Source: an uncultured Clostridia bacterium
GTDB lineage: Bacteria > Bacillota > Clostridia > Oscillospirales > CAG-272
Direction of reading: 5' to 3'
Assembly: GCA_947625805.1 (NCBI GenBank)
Contig: CANQPT010000011.1
Span: 1-47,295, forward strand
Length of the DNA: 47,295 bases
A program made the translations under genes and the position numbers. Every line of letters begins with the position of its first letter. The stretch's first letter is position 1. Positions 16,584 to 25,283 of the stretch are shown here, in pieces. The notes under the pieces are model-generated. The model made no database searches. It was not told the DNA's origin and saw only the letters and a list, made by a program, of their open reading frames with translations.

Positions 16584-19373
16584 TTATACGGTAAATTTGG
16601 ACACAAGCAGCAAAGGTAGCGCCCAGAACAGCTGGAAGAGTGCCGCCCAGCCGGAGGCAACTCCCGTTCCGGCAAGGGCCACCACGATCCCGCAGACGAT
16701 CATGCCCGCAGCCATGGCCGCGATCTTGACCGCCGAGCCCATCTTGATGACCCGCAGCACGCGGTCGCAGCTCATAAACGCCCGCAACATATCCATAGAT
16801 GAACGGCGGGAAATAATGGCCGAGTCCATATGTTCTTTGGCGAGATTTTCGCTCTGCTCAGTGCGGCACTTGATCGCCCGCACAGGATAGTCCCCGTAGC
16901 GCAGTAATAACTGCAGCATACGGTCGTCGATATTCGGGTCATACGTGCGCACGCTGATGCACACGCCGGACGTATAAAGGGTGCGCAGGATGCGCTCAAA
17001 TTCGGGATCGATGGTATATTCCACATAGAACTTGGCGGCAACCTCGTCTTCGATGGCCATAAACATCACGCAGATGCCGCCGTTGCCCTCGATGACCTCG
17101 TCCTCGTCGTCAAAGCCCGGCTCATAGCCCTTGCGGCGCAGGTAATCGGTCTTGCCCATGTAAATGTGGGTGCCGCCTACCATGGCCTCAATGCCGTCCT
17201 GCTCGATGGTACCGAAATAGACCTCGTCGGTGGTACCAAGTTCCAGAGTGGCCATATTGAATACCTGAGAGAGCGGGCCGCCGTACTTGCGGAAGATATT
17301 TGCCGCGTTGAATACCACACGGTCGATGCGGTGCGCACCGTAGACCTTGATGCTCTTGACCTTGACTCCCTTAGCCGGGAAGATGTCCTTGTCCTCAAAA
17401 CTAATGACCTCGGCGTCCAAATACTCCTCCACTGCCTGCTCGCCGATGATGGCGCTTTCGGTACGGAAAGCGGCACGGCTGGCGCGGTAGAGGGGATAGC
17501 TGTATGTAAAGAACATGGACATGGGCGCACAGAAAGCCAGCGCAAGATAGCCGGTGGACACGCCGTAGGAGAAAGAGCCTGCGCGAATGGCGCCGATCAG
17601 CAAAAACAATACCGAAAGGGCCGCCGCCGCGGGCAGCAATAGACCCAGCAACGCCTTATAAGACGGATATTTTCCGATCTTTTCAAAGAAGCCGTCGATA
17701 AACGCACCGCGCCTCAGTTGATACATGGGCTTGCCGTCAAAGGGGTCGGTCTCCGGCGCACTTCCGCCCTCAGTTTCGGCCTCGTCGGCCTGCACGGCAG
17801 GCTCGGTTTCCTGCTCGGGCAGTTCGCCCTCTGCCGGGACGGGGGTCAGGGCCGGCTCGTAAAAGGCGCGGAACGCGTCCCGCTCCCGCCGGGAATCTTC
17901 CTCCGAGAGCGCACACAGGGCGTATTTGACCTTTTTGGAAGCGGTGATATTGAAAGAATAGATCTCCCGCTTGAGATTCATAAATTCAAAGGCAAGAGCA
18001 AAGACCATGCACAGTGCCACAGGGAAATTATAGGTAGTAAAAGATGCGCGGCAGAAGAGCGCCATCAGAATCTGATAGATAAACGATAAGCCGACAATTA
18101 TCACCGTCCCGATCTCGGGGATCCACTTGCGCTCGATCAGCGCGCTCACGCCCCGCTTCAGTTGATCAAAAACCAGCGCATAGCAAAAGACCGACAGCTG
18201 TAAGCCCACCATCAGGTTGACAAGCGGATAGTATCCCTTGTCCAGTGCCCGTGGCAGAACTGACAGGTTTTCCAAAAGGAATAAGAGCAACGCGAGCAAG
18301 ATCCCGCCGCCCAGCGAAAAGAGCGCTTTGCGGTATTTTTTTTTGTATCCTGCGAAAATTTCTTTGGTTTGAGAATAATCGGTAAATTCTTTGGGCGACT
18401 CGACCGAAACCTTGGCAAAAATATCTGTGGAAGTCATGGTCTTGGCGTCCTCGTCCGCCTGGGCCGTGAGTTTTTCGGTCTCCTCCTCGCCTAAAGCGTC
18501 CTTGAGTTTTTCTTCCATGCCGAATGCCAGCATCAAATTGACGTCCACCTCGTCGAAATCGACCTGGGTGTCCTGATCGCTTGCCCCGTCCACAGACGCT
18601 TCCGCCTGCGCGGGGGACTGCTCTTGCTCTTCCCCACTGCTCTCCGACGCAGCGCTTTCGGCCGCTTGTTTGGTCAAGGAGGTGATATAGTTCATGGCAT
18701 TCAGCCGCGAACTTTCACTGGGCGTAATGCTGCCGTCCGCATGAAAGACCGAGCCGTCTGCCGCCGTGTCTTCCGTCCGGCCCCCGGACTGCTCCGCCTC
18801 TTGATCAAGGGCGCGGTAATATTCCTCAGAGCCTTCGTATACGGCCTCTACCTCGTCGGTCAGCGAAAGCCGCTGGTCCGTCACGGACGGCGCCTCATCG
18901 GTCGGCTGTACATCCGCGCTTTGCTCATAGGCAAGCCGGGCTTCTTCCTTTGCCCGGAGGGCGATATGTTCAGCGTCCGGCATACCGCCGATCCGCTCCA
19001 TCTGTGCAATCTCCTGCGCAGAGAGCATATCCCCCATCAGGGTGCGCACGTCCGGCGCACTGCCCGCCTCAAAGCCGATCTCGGTGTCCGATGCGGGCAA
19101 CAGTTCCTCGGTGCTGGGCACGGGATCTGCCGGCGCTTGTTGCTTCTCTGCCGCCTCCGGTCTGCTTACGCGAAACCGGTATTTTACGGTAGGTGCAGCC
19201 TGCGGCTGCGGCTCCTCCTCATCGGACTGCCCGACGCGCAGAAGAATGGTATCGTCCTCCGTGTCCCGGGCATCGGAACCTTTCCCGTCCGGGGCGTCCT
19301 TCTGCGGGGCAAGGCTTTCCTTCAGTTTTTTTAACAACTCCTGCGGAGTCAGTTCTCTGTCTTTCTCGTCCAT
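16584..19373 (-). CDS. degenerate P-type-ATPase-like membrane protein (probable pseudoenzyme)
   Basis: The 929-aa product has a long acidic, low-complexity cytoplasmic N-terminus (about 1-340), then four or more membrane helices between 345 and 635, a large cytoplasmic region and C-terminal helices (about 880-925). The order matches a P-type ATPase core. FCAPMSMFFTYSYPL sits where the APC membrane motif would be. AIIGEQAVEEYLDAEVISFEDKDIFP aligns with the stretch ending in DKTGTLT, but TGT is lost. GGTHIYMGKTDYLRRKG resembles the nucleotide domain, and VCISVRTYDPNIDD takes the place of the TGD hinge. Without DKTGT and TGD it should not pump ions. It lies 17 bp after rlmB. A regulatory or scaffolding role is inference. 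An unrelated membrane protein is the alternative. Confidence 0.65.
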   Translation of the reverse strand: MDEKDRELTPQELLKKLKESLAPQKDAPDGKGSDARDTEDDTILLRVGQSDEEEPQPQAAPTVKYRFRVSRPEAAEKQQAPADPVPSTEELLPASDTEIGFEAGSAPDVRTLMGDMLSAQEIAQMERIGGMPDAEHIALRAKEEARLAYEQSADVQPTDEAPSVTDQRLSLTDEVEAVYEGSEEYYRALDQEAEQSGGRTEDTAADGSVFHADGSITPSESSRLNAMNYITSLTKQAAESAASESSGEEQEQSPAQAEASVDGASDQDTQVDFDEVDVNLMLAFGMEEKLKDALGEEETEKLTAQADEDAKTMTSTDIFAKVSVESPKEFTDYSQTKEIFAGYKKKYRKALFSLGGGILLALLLFLLENLSVLPRALDKGYYPLVNLMVGLQLSVFCYALVFDQLKRGVSALIERKWIPEIGTVIIVGLSFIYQILMALFCRASFTTYNFPVALCMVFALAFEFMNLKREIYSFNITASKKVKYALCALSEEDSRRERDAFRAFYEPALTPVPAEGELPEQETEPAVQADEAETEGGSAPETDPFDGKPMYQLRRGAFIDGFFEKIGKYPSYKALLGLLLPAAAALSVLFLLIGAIRAGSFSYGVSTGYLALAFCAPMSMFFTYSYPLYRASRAAFRTESAIIGEQAVEEYLDAEVISFEDKDIFPAKGVKVKSIKVYGAHRIDRVVFNAANIFRKYGGPLSQVFNMATLELGTTDEVYFGTIEQDGIEAMVGGTHIYMGKTDYLRRKGYEPGFDDEDEVIEGNGGICVMFMAIEDEVAAKFYVEYTIDPEFERILRTLYTSGVCISVRTYDPNIDDRMLQLLLRYGDYPVRAIKCRTEQSENLAKEHMDSAIISRRSSMDMLRAFMSCDRVLRVIKMGSAVKIAAMAAGMIVCGIVVALAGTGVASGWAALFQLFWALPLLLVSKFTV

Positions 19374-19390
19374 TTTCTATACCGCTCCAT

Positions 19391-20164
19391 TTACCGATTT
19401 CTTTGTCTTGCCGCTTCGCAAAGAATGACAGCGGCCGCCGTGGAAACATTAAAGGAATTGACCTTTCCGTACATGGGTATGGAAAGAATAAAATCGCATT
19501 TTTGCCGGATCAGGTGGGAAAGTCCCTTTCCCTCGCTGCCCATAACGAACGCCGCCGGACCCCGCAGATCCTGTTCATATACCGGTGTTCCGTCCGCCTC
19601 CGCACCGTAGACCCAAAGTCCGCCCTCCTTGAGGGCGTCTATGGTGGAGGCCAGATTTGACACCTTGGCAATGGCCAGATGCTCGCAGGCGCCCGCCGAA
19701 CTTTTGACCGTGACCGGCGTCAGAGCGGCGGAGCGCCGCTTTGGAATGACGACGCCGTGTGCGCCCGCTCCCTCGGCGCAACGAATGAGCGCACCCAGGT
19801 TGTGGGGGTCTTCGATCCCGTCCGAGAGCACCACGAAAGGCGGCTCGCCCCGCTCGGCTGCGATCTCAAGAATGCGCTCAAGGCTCACATAAACGGCCCC
19901 TGCGGTATAGGCCACCACCCCCTGGTGGTTTGCCCCTCTGCTGACCGCCGACAACTTGGCCCTGTCGGCGCGTACGACCGGAATGCGCGCCTCGCGTGCC
20001 GTCGACTCGATCAGGCTGATCGAACCCTCGCCCGCGCCTTTTGCCAGTAAGATCTTGTCCACGCTGCGTCCGCAGCGCAGCAGTTCCAGCACAGCAGTGC
20101 GTCCGGCCACGATATGCTCGGCCGGCTCCGTATCTTGATCCTCTTTTCTCTCGTAATCTTTCAT
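19391..20164 (-). CDS. rlmB: TrmH/RlmB-family rRNA 2'-O-methyltransferase
   Basis: The 257-aa product has an N-terminal substrate-binding domain (HIVAGRTAVLELL, ANHQGVVAY) and a SPOUT domain with the three family motifs: DPHNLGALIRCAEGAGAHG (about 120), VMGSEGKGLSHL (about 205) and IPMYGKVNSFNVSTAAAVIL (about 230). It should methylate a ribose of 23S rRNA (G2251 by analogy with RlmB), though related TrmH-type proteins differ in target. ATG 20164 lacks a strong ribosome site. It is the first gene of the minus-strand operon running to the DUF2344 gene. Confidence 0.88.
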   Translation of the reverse strand: MKDYERKEDQDTEPAEHIVAGRTAVLELLRCGRSVDKILLAKGAGEGSISLIESTAREARIPVVRADRAKLSAVSRGANHQGVVAYTAGAVYVSLERILEIAAERGEPPFVVLSDGIEDPHNLGALIRCAEGAGAHGVVIPKRRSAALTPVTVKSSAGACEHLAIAKVSNLASTIDALKEGGLWVYGAEADGTPVYEQDLRGPAAFVMGSEGKGLSHLIRQKCDFILSIPMYGKVNSFNVSTAAAVILCEAARQRNR

Positions 20165-20274
20165 GCTTTTTGTATATACAATAGGGCAGAATAATATATA
20201 ATATTATATCACAATGAACAGAGTTTGTACAGGCAATCCGCAGAATTTTTGCGCAAATTTTCTTGTCGGGGAAA

Positions 20275-20307
20275 ATAAGGGGCTGTCCCGGCAAGACAGT
20301 CCCTTAT
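20275..20307 (-). terminator. pepF terminator
   Basis: On the minus strand ATAAGGGACTGTC and GACAGCCCCTTAT pair around a short loop, followed by TTTTC. The remainder of 20165-20339 holds an AT-rich promoter-like stretch (TGTACA, 17 bp, TATAAT) for rlmB. Confidence 0.7.
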
Positions 20308-20339
20308 ATCCTCATTCGCCTCCGGTGCGCGGAGGCTTG

Positions 20340-22136
20340 TTATTCGCTCATGAGCGTTTCCATCTCGTCGATCAACTCATCGAAGAGATTCAGCGCCTGC
20401 TCGATCGGCTGGGGAGTGGCCATATCCACACCCGCGTCCCGCAAAAGGGAGATCGGGTCTTTGGAACAGCCGCCGGACAAAAATCCGAGATACGCCTTTG
20501 CGGCGCTCTCTCCCTCGCTCAGGATTTTTTGGGCCAGAGCGACGGCGGCCGAGAAACCGGTCGCGTATTGGAACACATAATAATCGTAATAGAAGTGGGG
20601 AATGCGCGACCACTCGTAGGCGATCTCCCCGTCCACTACCAGACCGTCGCCGTAATAGGTACGGTTGAGGGCGTAGTACATCTCGTTCAGGGTCTGGGCG
20701 GTCAGGGTAGTGCCCTGCTCGGCAAGGGTATTGAATTGCAGCTCAAACTCGGCGAACATGGTCTGCCGATAGAGCGTGGTGCGGAACTGCTCCAAGAAAT
20801 AATTGATCAAATATGCACGCTCCCGCTTTTCGGCAGTGCGCGCAAGCAGGTGCTTCATGAGCAGCACCTCGTTGCAGGTGGAAGCTACCTCGGCTACAAA
20901 GATCACGTAGTCCGCATAGGTCGTGCTCTGATGCTCCTTGGAAAGATAGGAGTGCAGGGCGTGACCCATCTCGTGGATCAGAGTGAATTCACTGTCCAGC
21001 GTTTCGGTATAATTGAGAAGCACGAACGGGTGGGGACGTGCGCCGGCCGAATATGCGCCCGAGCGCTTGCCGCGATTTTCATACACGTCGATCCAGCGGT
21101 TATCAAAGCCCTCTTTCACGACCGAGCAGTATTTTTCACCCAGCGGGGCCAGCGCCTCAAGGCAGGTGGCCTTTGCCTGCTCGTAGGGAATGGAACTGTC
21201 CGCCTCCGCCACGATGGGTGCGTAAAGATCGTACATATGCAGCTCGTCAAGGCCCAGCAGTTTTTTGCGCAGAGCCACATAGCGGTACATTTTATCCATA
21301 TTGGCGTGCACGGTGTCGATGAGATTGTGATAGACCTCCACCGGCACTTCGTTTGCGGAAAGAGAAGCCTCAAGGGTGGAACCGTATCCGCGGGCGCGGG
21401 AGAAAAAAAGCAGCTGCTTTGCCTGTGCGTCTAAGGCGGCGGCATAGGTGTTCTCATACGCTTTGTGGGTGTTATGCAGTTTTCGGAATGCGTCCGCGCG
21501 CACTTCACGATCCTGTGAAGTGCGGAAGATGGCATAAGAGCCCTGGGTCAACGGGCGCGGCCCATCCGGGGTGTCCACGTCGGGGTAGCGCAGATCGGCG
21601 TCCGAGAGTTTGGACGAGATCTCATCGGGAGCGCGTCCCAGTTCGCTTGCCATTGCCAACAGCCGCTCTTCCCGCTCCGAAAGCGTGTGCGCTCTGCGGG
21701 CAAGAATGCGGTCGATGGCCAGTTTGTAGTGGGCAAGGGCCGGGACCTTCCGATAAAAGCCCTCAAAGAGTTCGGGCGGAATGGCCATGATCTCCGGTTC
21801 CGAAAAAGCGCAGGCGGCGCTTACCTGCACGTACAGGCTGTACGCTTTGCCCACCATGTCGGTGTATTTGCTCACGGCAGTATCCTCATCGCTTTTGCGA
21901 CAGGCATAGTTATAGATGGCCGAGAGCGCAAGGCCTGCGCGGTCGTTTTGCTCGAAAAAGGCCAGCAACTGCTCGGGGTCGCTTAATTTGCCATGATAGG
22001 CGGCAAGCCCTTCCGGGATCTTGCAGGCCTCGGCATACGCCTCCTCCCACGCCCGGTCGGTTGCGAAAATGTCCTCTACCGCCCAAGTGTCCTCTTTGCG
22101 CACCTCGCTGCGATTTTTGACTGTTTGATCACTCAT
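20340..22136 (-). CDS. pepF: oligoendopeptidase F (M3 metallopeptidase)
   Basis: The 598-aa product contains the M3 zinc motif LIHEMGHALHS near residue 380 and the downstream ligand region TYADYVIFVAEVASTCNE (E of EVAST). It ends with the PepF-type VDMATPQPIEQAL. The family hydrolyses short peptides in the cytoplasm. I start at MSDQTVK because AAGGAG precedes ATG 22136. The track's 93 extra residues come from antisense reading of the upstream gene's end. The ATG overlaps the upstream stop by 8 bp (ATGAGTGA), so translation is coupled to the membrane protein gene. Confidence 0.95.
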   Translation of the reverse strand: MSDQTVKNRSEVRKEDTWAVEDIFATDRAWEEAYAEACKIPEGLAAYHGKLSDPEQLLAFFEQNDRAGLALSAIYNYACRKSDEDTAVSKYTDMVGKAYSLYVQVSAACAFSEPEIMAIPPELFEGFYRKVPALAHYKLAIDRILARRAHTLSEREERLLAMASELGRAPDEISSKLSDADLRYPDVDTPDGPRPLTQGSYAIFRTSQDREVRADAFRKLHNTHKAYENTYAAALDAQAKQLLFFSRARGYGSTLEASLSANEVPVEVYHNLIDTVHANMDKMYRYVALRKKLLGLDELHMYDLYAPIVAEADSSIPYEQAKATCLEALAPLGEKYCSVVKEGFDNRWIDVYENRGKRSGAYSAGARPHPFVLLNYTETLDSEFTLIHEMGHALHSYLSKEHQSTTYADYVIFVAEVASTCNEVLLMKHLLARTAEKRERAYLINYFLEQFRTTLYRQTMFAEFELQFNTLAEQGTTLTAQTLNEMYYALNRTYYGDGLVVDGEIAYEWSRIPHFYYDYYVFQYATGFSAAVALAQKILSEGESAAKAYLGFLSGGCSKDPISLLRDAGVDMATPQPIEQALNLFDELIDEMETLMSE

Positions 22137-24597
22137 TGTCCTGCTCTCCTTGTTGTTTTTTATGTTCGGTGCCCGCTGTCGTGTCAAAGCCTGTGGACTC
22201 GTTTCCGTCAGTCGGCTCGATCCCCAGCGACATGGTGTCGCGTTTGGGTATGGTCTGTTGTTTTGCCGGGACCACAAAGGTCTTGCTCTTGGTCTTGGGC
22301 ATTTCTGGTATGCCGCGCTCCTTTGCGGGTGCGAACGGTTTGTCCTTTTGCCTGCGCTCGGGCACCGAAGCCGCCGGAGCGCCTGTCTGCCTGCTGGTAT
22401 AGGTGTAGCGGGCATGGATCGGCTGCGGACGGGCTCTTGTGCGCATACGCAAAAGAATCAGCCAGAGTGCCAAGAATACGGCCGTCACAATGGCCAACAC
22501 CCAGACGATTACCCGGACGGCCAGGTCGGATATGCCCTGCGGGGCGTGGTACAGGGTAATGGTGTGCACATACAAGGTCAGGTCGCTCCGGGCGCCGGAT
22601 ACCGCCTCGACGGCCATGTGCTCCAGAACGTCGATGCCCGCAAGGTCAAAGGCCACACGGGTCCACTGCCCGGAGGTAAGTTCAGTCGTGCCGTACAGCA
22701 CCACCGGCTCGCCCTCGCTCTGCCCGGTGAGGGACAGGGTAAAGGCGGTTTCCGGATCGTCGGTCTTTGCCATGACGTCCAGCACAATCAGGTCGATTCC
22801 GTCCATGGTATAGTCCCGGAAGTCCCGGACCATACCCGCCCGGTCTGCTTTTCCGGTCAGAGCCAGCACGATGCCCTCCTCAGTAAGAATGGCGCTGGCA
22901 GCGCTCTCGGTCTGACTGTCTGCCGAGAAGTTATAGAGCGATCCATCCGCAAAATCGGCAAGATACTCGCCCCGCGACTGACGCGGAAGGGAGCCATCGT
23001 GCAGTGAAAGCCGGGTGCGGGAAACAAACAATTCGGACAGCACGCCGCCCGCAAGCCGCTCATACTCGTCATCGCCCAACAGCATACGCACCCGGTCGGT
23101 AAGGGCGGCGTCGTCCATCACGGCGGTCTCGCACAGCAGCTGATATGCCCGCGTAGGCATTCCCTGCCCGTCGGCAAGTCCGTCAGTGCCGCCCTCCGTG
23201 GGCAGATAGGCACAGAGCAGAGCCGACACGCCGGAGGTGGTTTCGGTAAGATAATAAGCGCACAGCACCGACGCCGCCTGCAAATTCCGATCTTCTCCCG
23301 CATCCGCGCGGAACTGTCCGATCACAAGATCCCGCACACGTCCGCCGTGTAACAGTTCGGGAGTGCGCAGCGCGTCGGCAAGCACCGCAATATTTTTGAC
23401 CGTAATCCGCCGGGCGGCGGGATCCGGGGCCGCGTCCTCATCTTCCCAAAAGCGGGCGGAGGCCCCCTCCGCCGTGCCGTCAACGGAAATACCAAAGGGA
23501 AGATCGGACAAAGAAGCGCACAAACCGTTCAAGACCTCGGCCGCAGCGAAGCCGCCCTCGGGGGCAGCCGTATAATCTCCGGACAGGCTGAGATACAGCC
23601 TTGCGTTGGTATAAGTGCCGCGCAGCGCCGTGGAGGCAATACGCAGGGTACGGCAGAGATCGTAAAGATAGTCGGAAAGATCGTCCGGCGCGCCGGCGTA
23701 CCGGTCGGCATAAAGATTAACCGAATCACCGAAAATAAACCGTCCCGCAAAGCCGTAGGCCTGATCGTCGCGGGTATAGCGTTCACATAAAAATTCCATC
23801 AAGGCCGCATAGACCTCGCAGGACTCGGCAGAGGCGGTATTGACCGCGTAGGCGCTCCCCCGGCTGTCGGAGTCGGCATACAATAACTGCGCGGTCTGCG
23901 ACACGGCAGTCGCGGGAAGATCCAGCACCGTCTGCAAATAGACGCACACTCCGGCGGAGGACAGAGCACGCACGCGATTGTCTAAACGAATCAGTTCTTC
24001 TTTGTCTAAGTAATAGGCGCTCTCTCCGTATTCAAAACGAACGGCGCCGTCCACGCTGTCCGCCAAAAGAGCGGAAAGCGAAACCCGCACTACGGCCTGA
24101 GAGAGTCCTTGGTAGGAGGACACCCCCACGTCCGCGCTCACACCCGCAAGACCCTCCGGCTCGGGCAGAGCCGCGGAAGACGCCGCAAGCACTTCGGGAT
24201 TTTCGATATATTTGGCGGTGGCAAAGGTACGGTATCCTCCATCCACCTCGCGGGCCAGCACGTATTTGCAGTATTTTCTGCGATCTGCCTGCTCGGTGAA
24301 ATCCACACGGAAGGCAAGCTCGCTTGCGGCGACCATCTGGGCGATGGGCGCTTTTTGATTGATGGTGGCAAACTTCTCTTGGGGATCAAACTCAAACAAA
24401 TAGACCCCGCATGTACCGTAATCGTGTAAAAACGCCTCCGAGAGCACGGCGTCGACCTCTAACGTTTTTCCGTCTTCACTCAATCTGACCGACACAAGCT
24501 GGGTCTGCCGGCCGTCCTCGGCCGTGACCGCACAAGCAAGCAGGGCGAGCATTGCGCACGCCGCCAGCATACTGATCACCCGGTACCATTGCTTCAT
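22129..24597 (-). CDS. exported membrane-anchored protein, glycosidase-like barrel possible
   Basis: The 822-aa product has a signal peptide (about 1-26), a large extracytoplasmic region, one membrane helix near residue 710 (VIVWVLAIVTAVFLALWLILL) and a basic/Pro-rich cytoplasmic tail of about 90 aa. Features such as YLDKEELIRLDNRVRALSSAG, AFAGRFIFGDSVN and a later carbohydrate-binding-like beta domain (600-690) resemble the DUF5722 group of glycoside-hydrolase-like TIM barrels. I cannot locate a catalytic pair with confidence. It leads a two-gene unit with pepF. Cell-surface role likely; substrate unknown. Confidence 0.65.
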   Translation of the reverse strand: MKQWYRVISMLAACAMLALLACAVTAEDGRQTQLVSVRLSEDGKTLEVDAVLSEAFLHDYGTCGVYLFEFDPQEKFATINQKAPIAQMVAASELAFRVDFTEQADRRKYCKYVLAREVDGGYRTFATAKYIENPEVLAASSAALPEPEGLAGVSADVGVSSYQGLSQAVVRVSLSALLADSVDGAVRFEYGESAYYLDKEELIRLDNRVRALSSAGVCVYLQTVLDLPATAVSQTAQLLYADSDSRGSAYAVNTASAESCEVYAALMEFLCERYTRDDQAYGFAGRFIFGDSVNLYADRYAGAPDDLSDYLYDLCRTLRIASTALRGTYTNARLYLSLSGDYTAAPEGGFAAAEVLNGLCASLSDLPFGISVDGTAEGASARFWEDEDAAPDPAARRITVKNIAVLADALRTPELLHGGRVRDLVIGQFRADAGEDRNLQAASVLCAYYLTETTSGVSALLCAYLPTEGGTDGLADGQGMPTRAYQLLCETAVMDDAALTDRVRMLLGDDEYERLAGGVLSELFVSRTRLSLHDGSLPRQSRGEYLADFADGSLYNFSADSQTESAASAILTEEGIVLALTGKADRAGMVRDFRDYTMDGIDLIVLDVMAKTDDPETAFTLSLTGQSEGEPVVLYGTTELTSGQWTRVAFDLAGIDVLEHMAVEAVSGARSDLTLYVHTITLYHAPQGISDLAVRVIVWVLAIVTAVFLALWLILLRMRTRARPQPIHARYTYTSRQTGAPAASVPERRQKDKPFAPAKERGIPEMPKTKSKTFVVPAKQQTIPKRDTMSLGIEPTDGNESTGFDTTAGTEHKKQQGEQDNE

Positions 24598-24636
24598 CGT
24601 AAAAATCCTTTTGCTTTCTCCAAATGATTCATTATT

Positions 24637-24665
24637 ATTGTATCACACCCTACCCTGTTTTGCAA
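24637..24665 (-). promoter_or_regulatory. promoter of the membrane-anchored protein-pepF unit
   Basis: On the minus strand TTGCAA (24660-24665) and TACAAT (24637-24642) are 17 bp apart, about 40 bp before ATG 24597. Confidence 0.65.
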
Positions 24666-24748
24666 GCATTCCGCCCGACTTGGGACAAAAAACGCTCGAC
24701 AAAAGTGCGGATTGCCGCCACACTGTCGATTTCTTTTGCGCGATTAGG

Positions 24749-25016
24749 CAATACAATCAGGGTACAACGCGTTTTTCAGGGAATGCCCGCCGCGCCTGCT
24801 GTGCCGCCGCATTTGCCATACGTTTTATGCCTGCAAGCGCGCGCCTTGCATTCATCGGCGGGCATTCTCTTCGAAAAATCTCCGACCCATGAAAAGCGCG
24901 ATTTTTCGATTTGCAAGACAGCAGGCCGATGGAATACTTTCCGTATTCCGAGGCCGATCACACAGCAAAGCGGGAAATCACGCCGTCAGGGGCGCATTGG
25001 CACCCTGATTGTATTG
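24749..25016. repeat. structured element bounded by 15-bp inverted repeats
   Basis: CAATACAATCAGGGT (24749-24763) and its exact reverse complement ACCCTGATTGTATTG (25002-25016) enclose 238 bp. Inside are further exact inverted pairs: GAATGCCCGCCG (24781-24792) with 24856-24867; GCCTGCTGT (24794-24802) with 24918-24926; TCGAAAAATC (24871-24880) with 24900-24909; and a GGAATAC/GTATTCC hairpin at 24931-24949. It sits in a 686-bp gene-free region. A MITE-like repeat is the simplest reading; a structured RNA is the alternative. Short ORFs here (for example 24776-24961) look spurious. Confidence 0.7.
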
Positions 25017-25135
25017 TCTATTCAATACGTTTTACGACCTCCGCAATTCCATCTTGGCGTTTTGTTGCACAGGTCGCGCATCGCGTCACCGCGCCCAAAA
25101 TCCCGGAAAATAAGGGTTTCCACTCTCAGTTTCTG

Positions 25136-25158
25136 CCCCTCTACCGTGAGTAGAGGGC
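25136..25158 (+). terminator. hairpin in the gene-free region
   Basis: CCCTCTAC and GTAGAGGG form an 8-bp stem with a 5-nt loop, followed by CTATTTTT. It has the form of a plus-strand terminator, but no gene lies upstream of it on that strand within 15 kb. Confidence 0.55.
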
Positions 25159-25196
25159 TATTTTTGCGCAGTAGTGATCGGGCGAGAGGAAGTAGG

Positions 25197-25224
25197 TTGT
25201 ATTTTCCGGCAGGTGTGGTATACT
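25197..25224 (+). promoter_or_regulatory. degV-family gene promoter
   Basis: TTGTAT and an extended TGTGGTATACT -10 (TATACT at 25219-25224) lie 60 bp before the DegV start; the ribosome site is CGGAGGA. Confidence 0.6.
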
Positions 25225-25283
25225 GAAAAGGCAAACAACGGACGGCGGACCTTTCCGGCCGTCCTCACTTTTCGGAGGATTCT

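Noticed and set aside
20214-21434. 406-aa plus-strand ORF
   Set aside because: It is antisense to pepF, whose M3 motif and frame are clear.
24624-25226. 200-aa and overlapping shorter ORFs in the gene-free region
   Set aside because: They run through the inverted-repeat element and its hairpins, have no ribosome sites and look like chance frames in a repeat.
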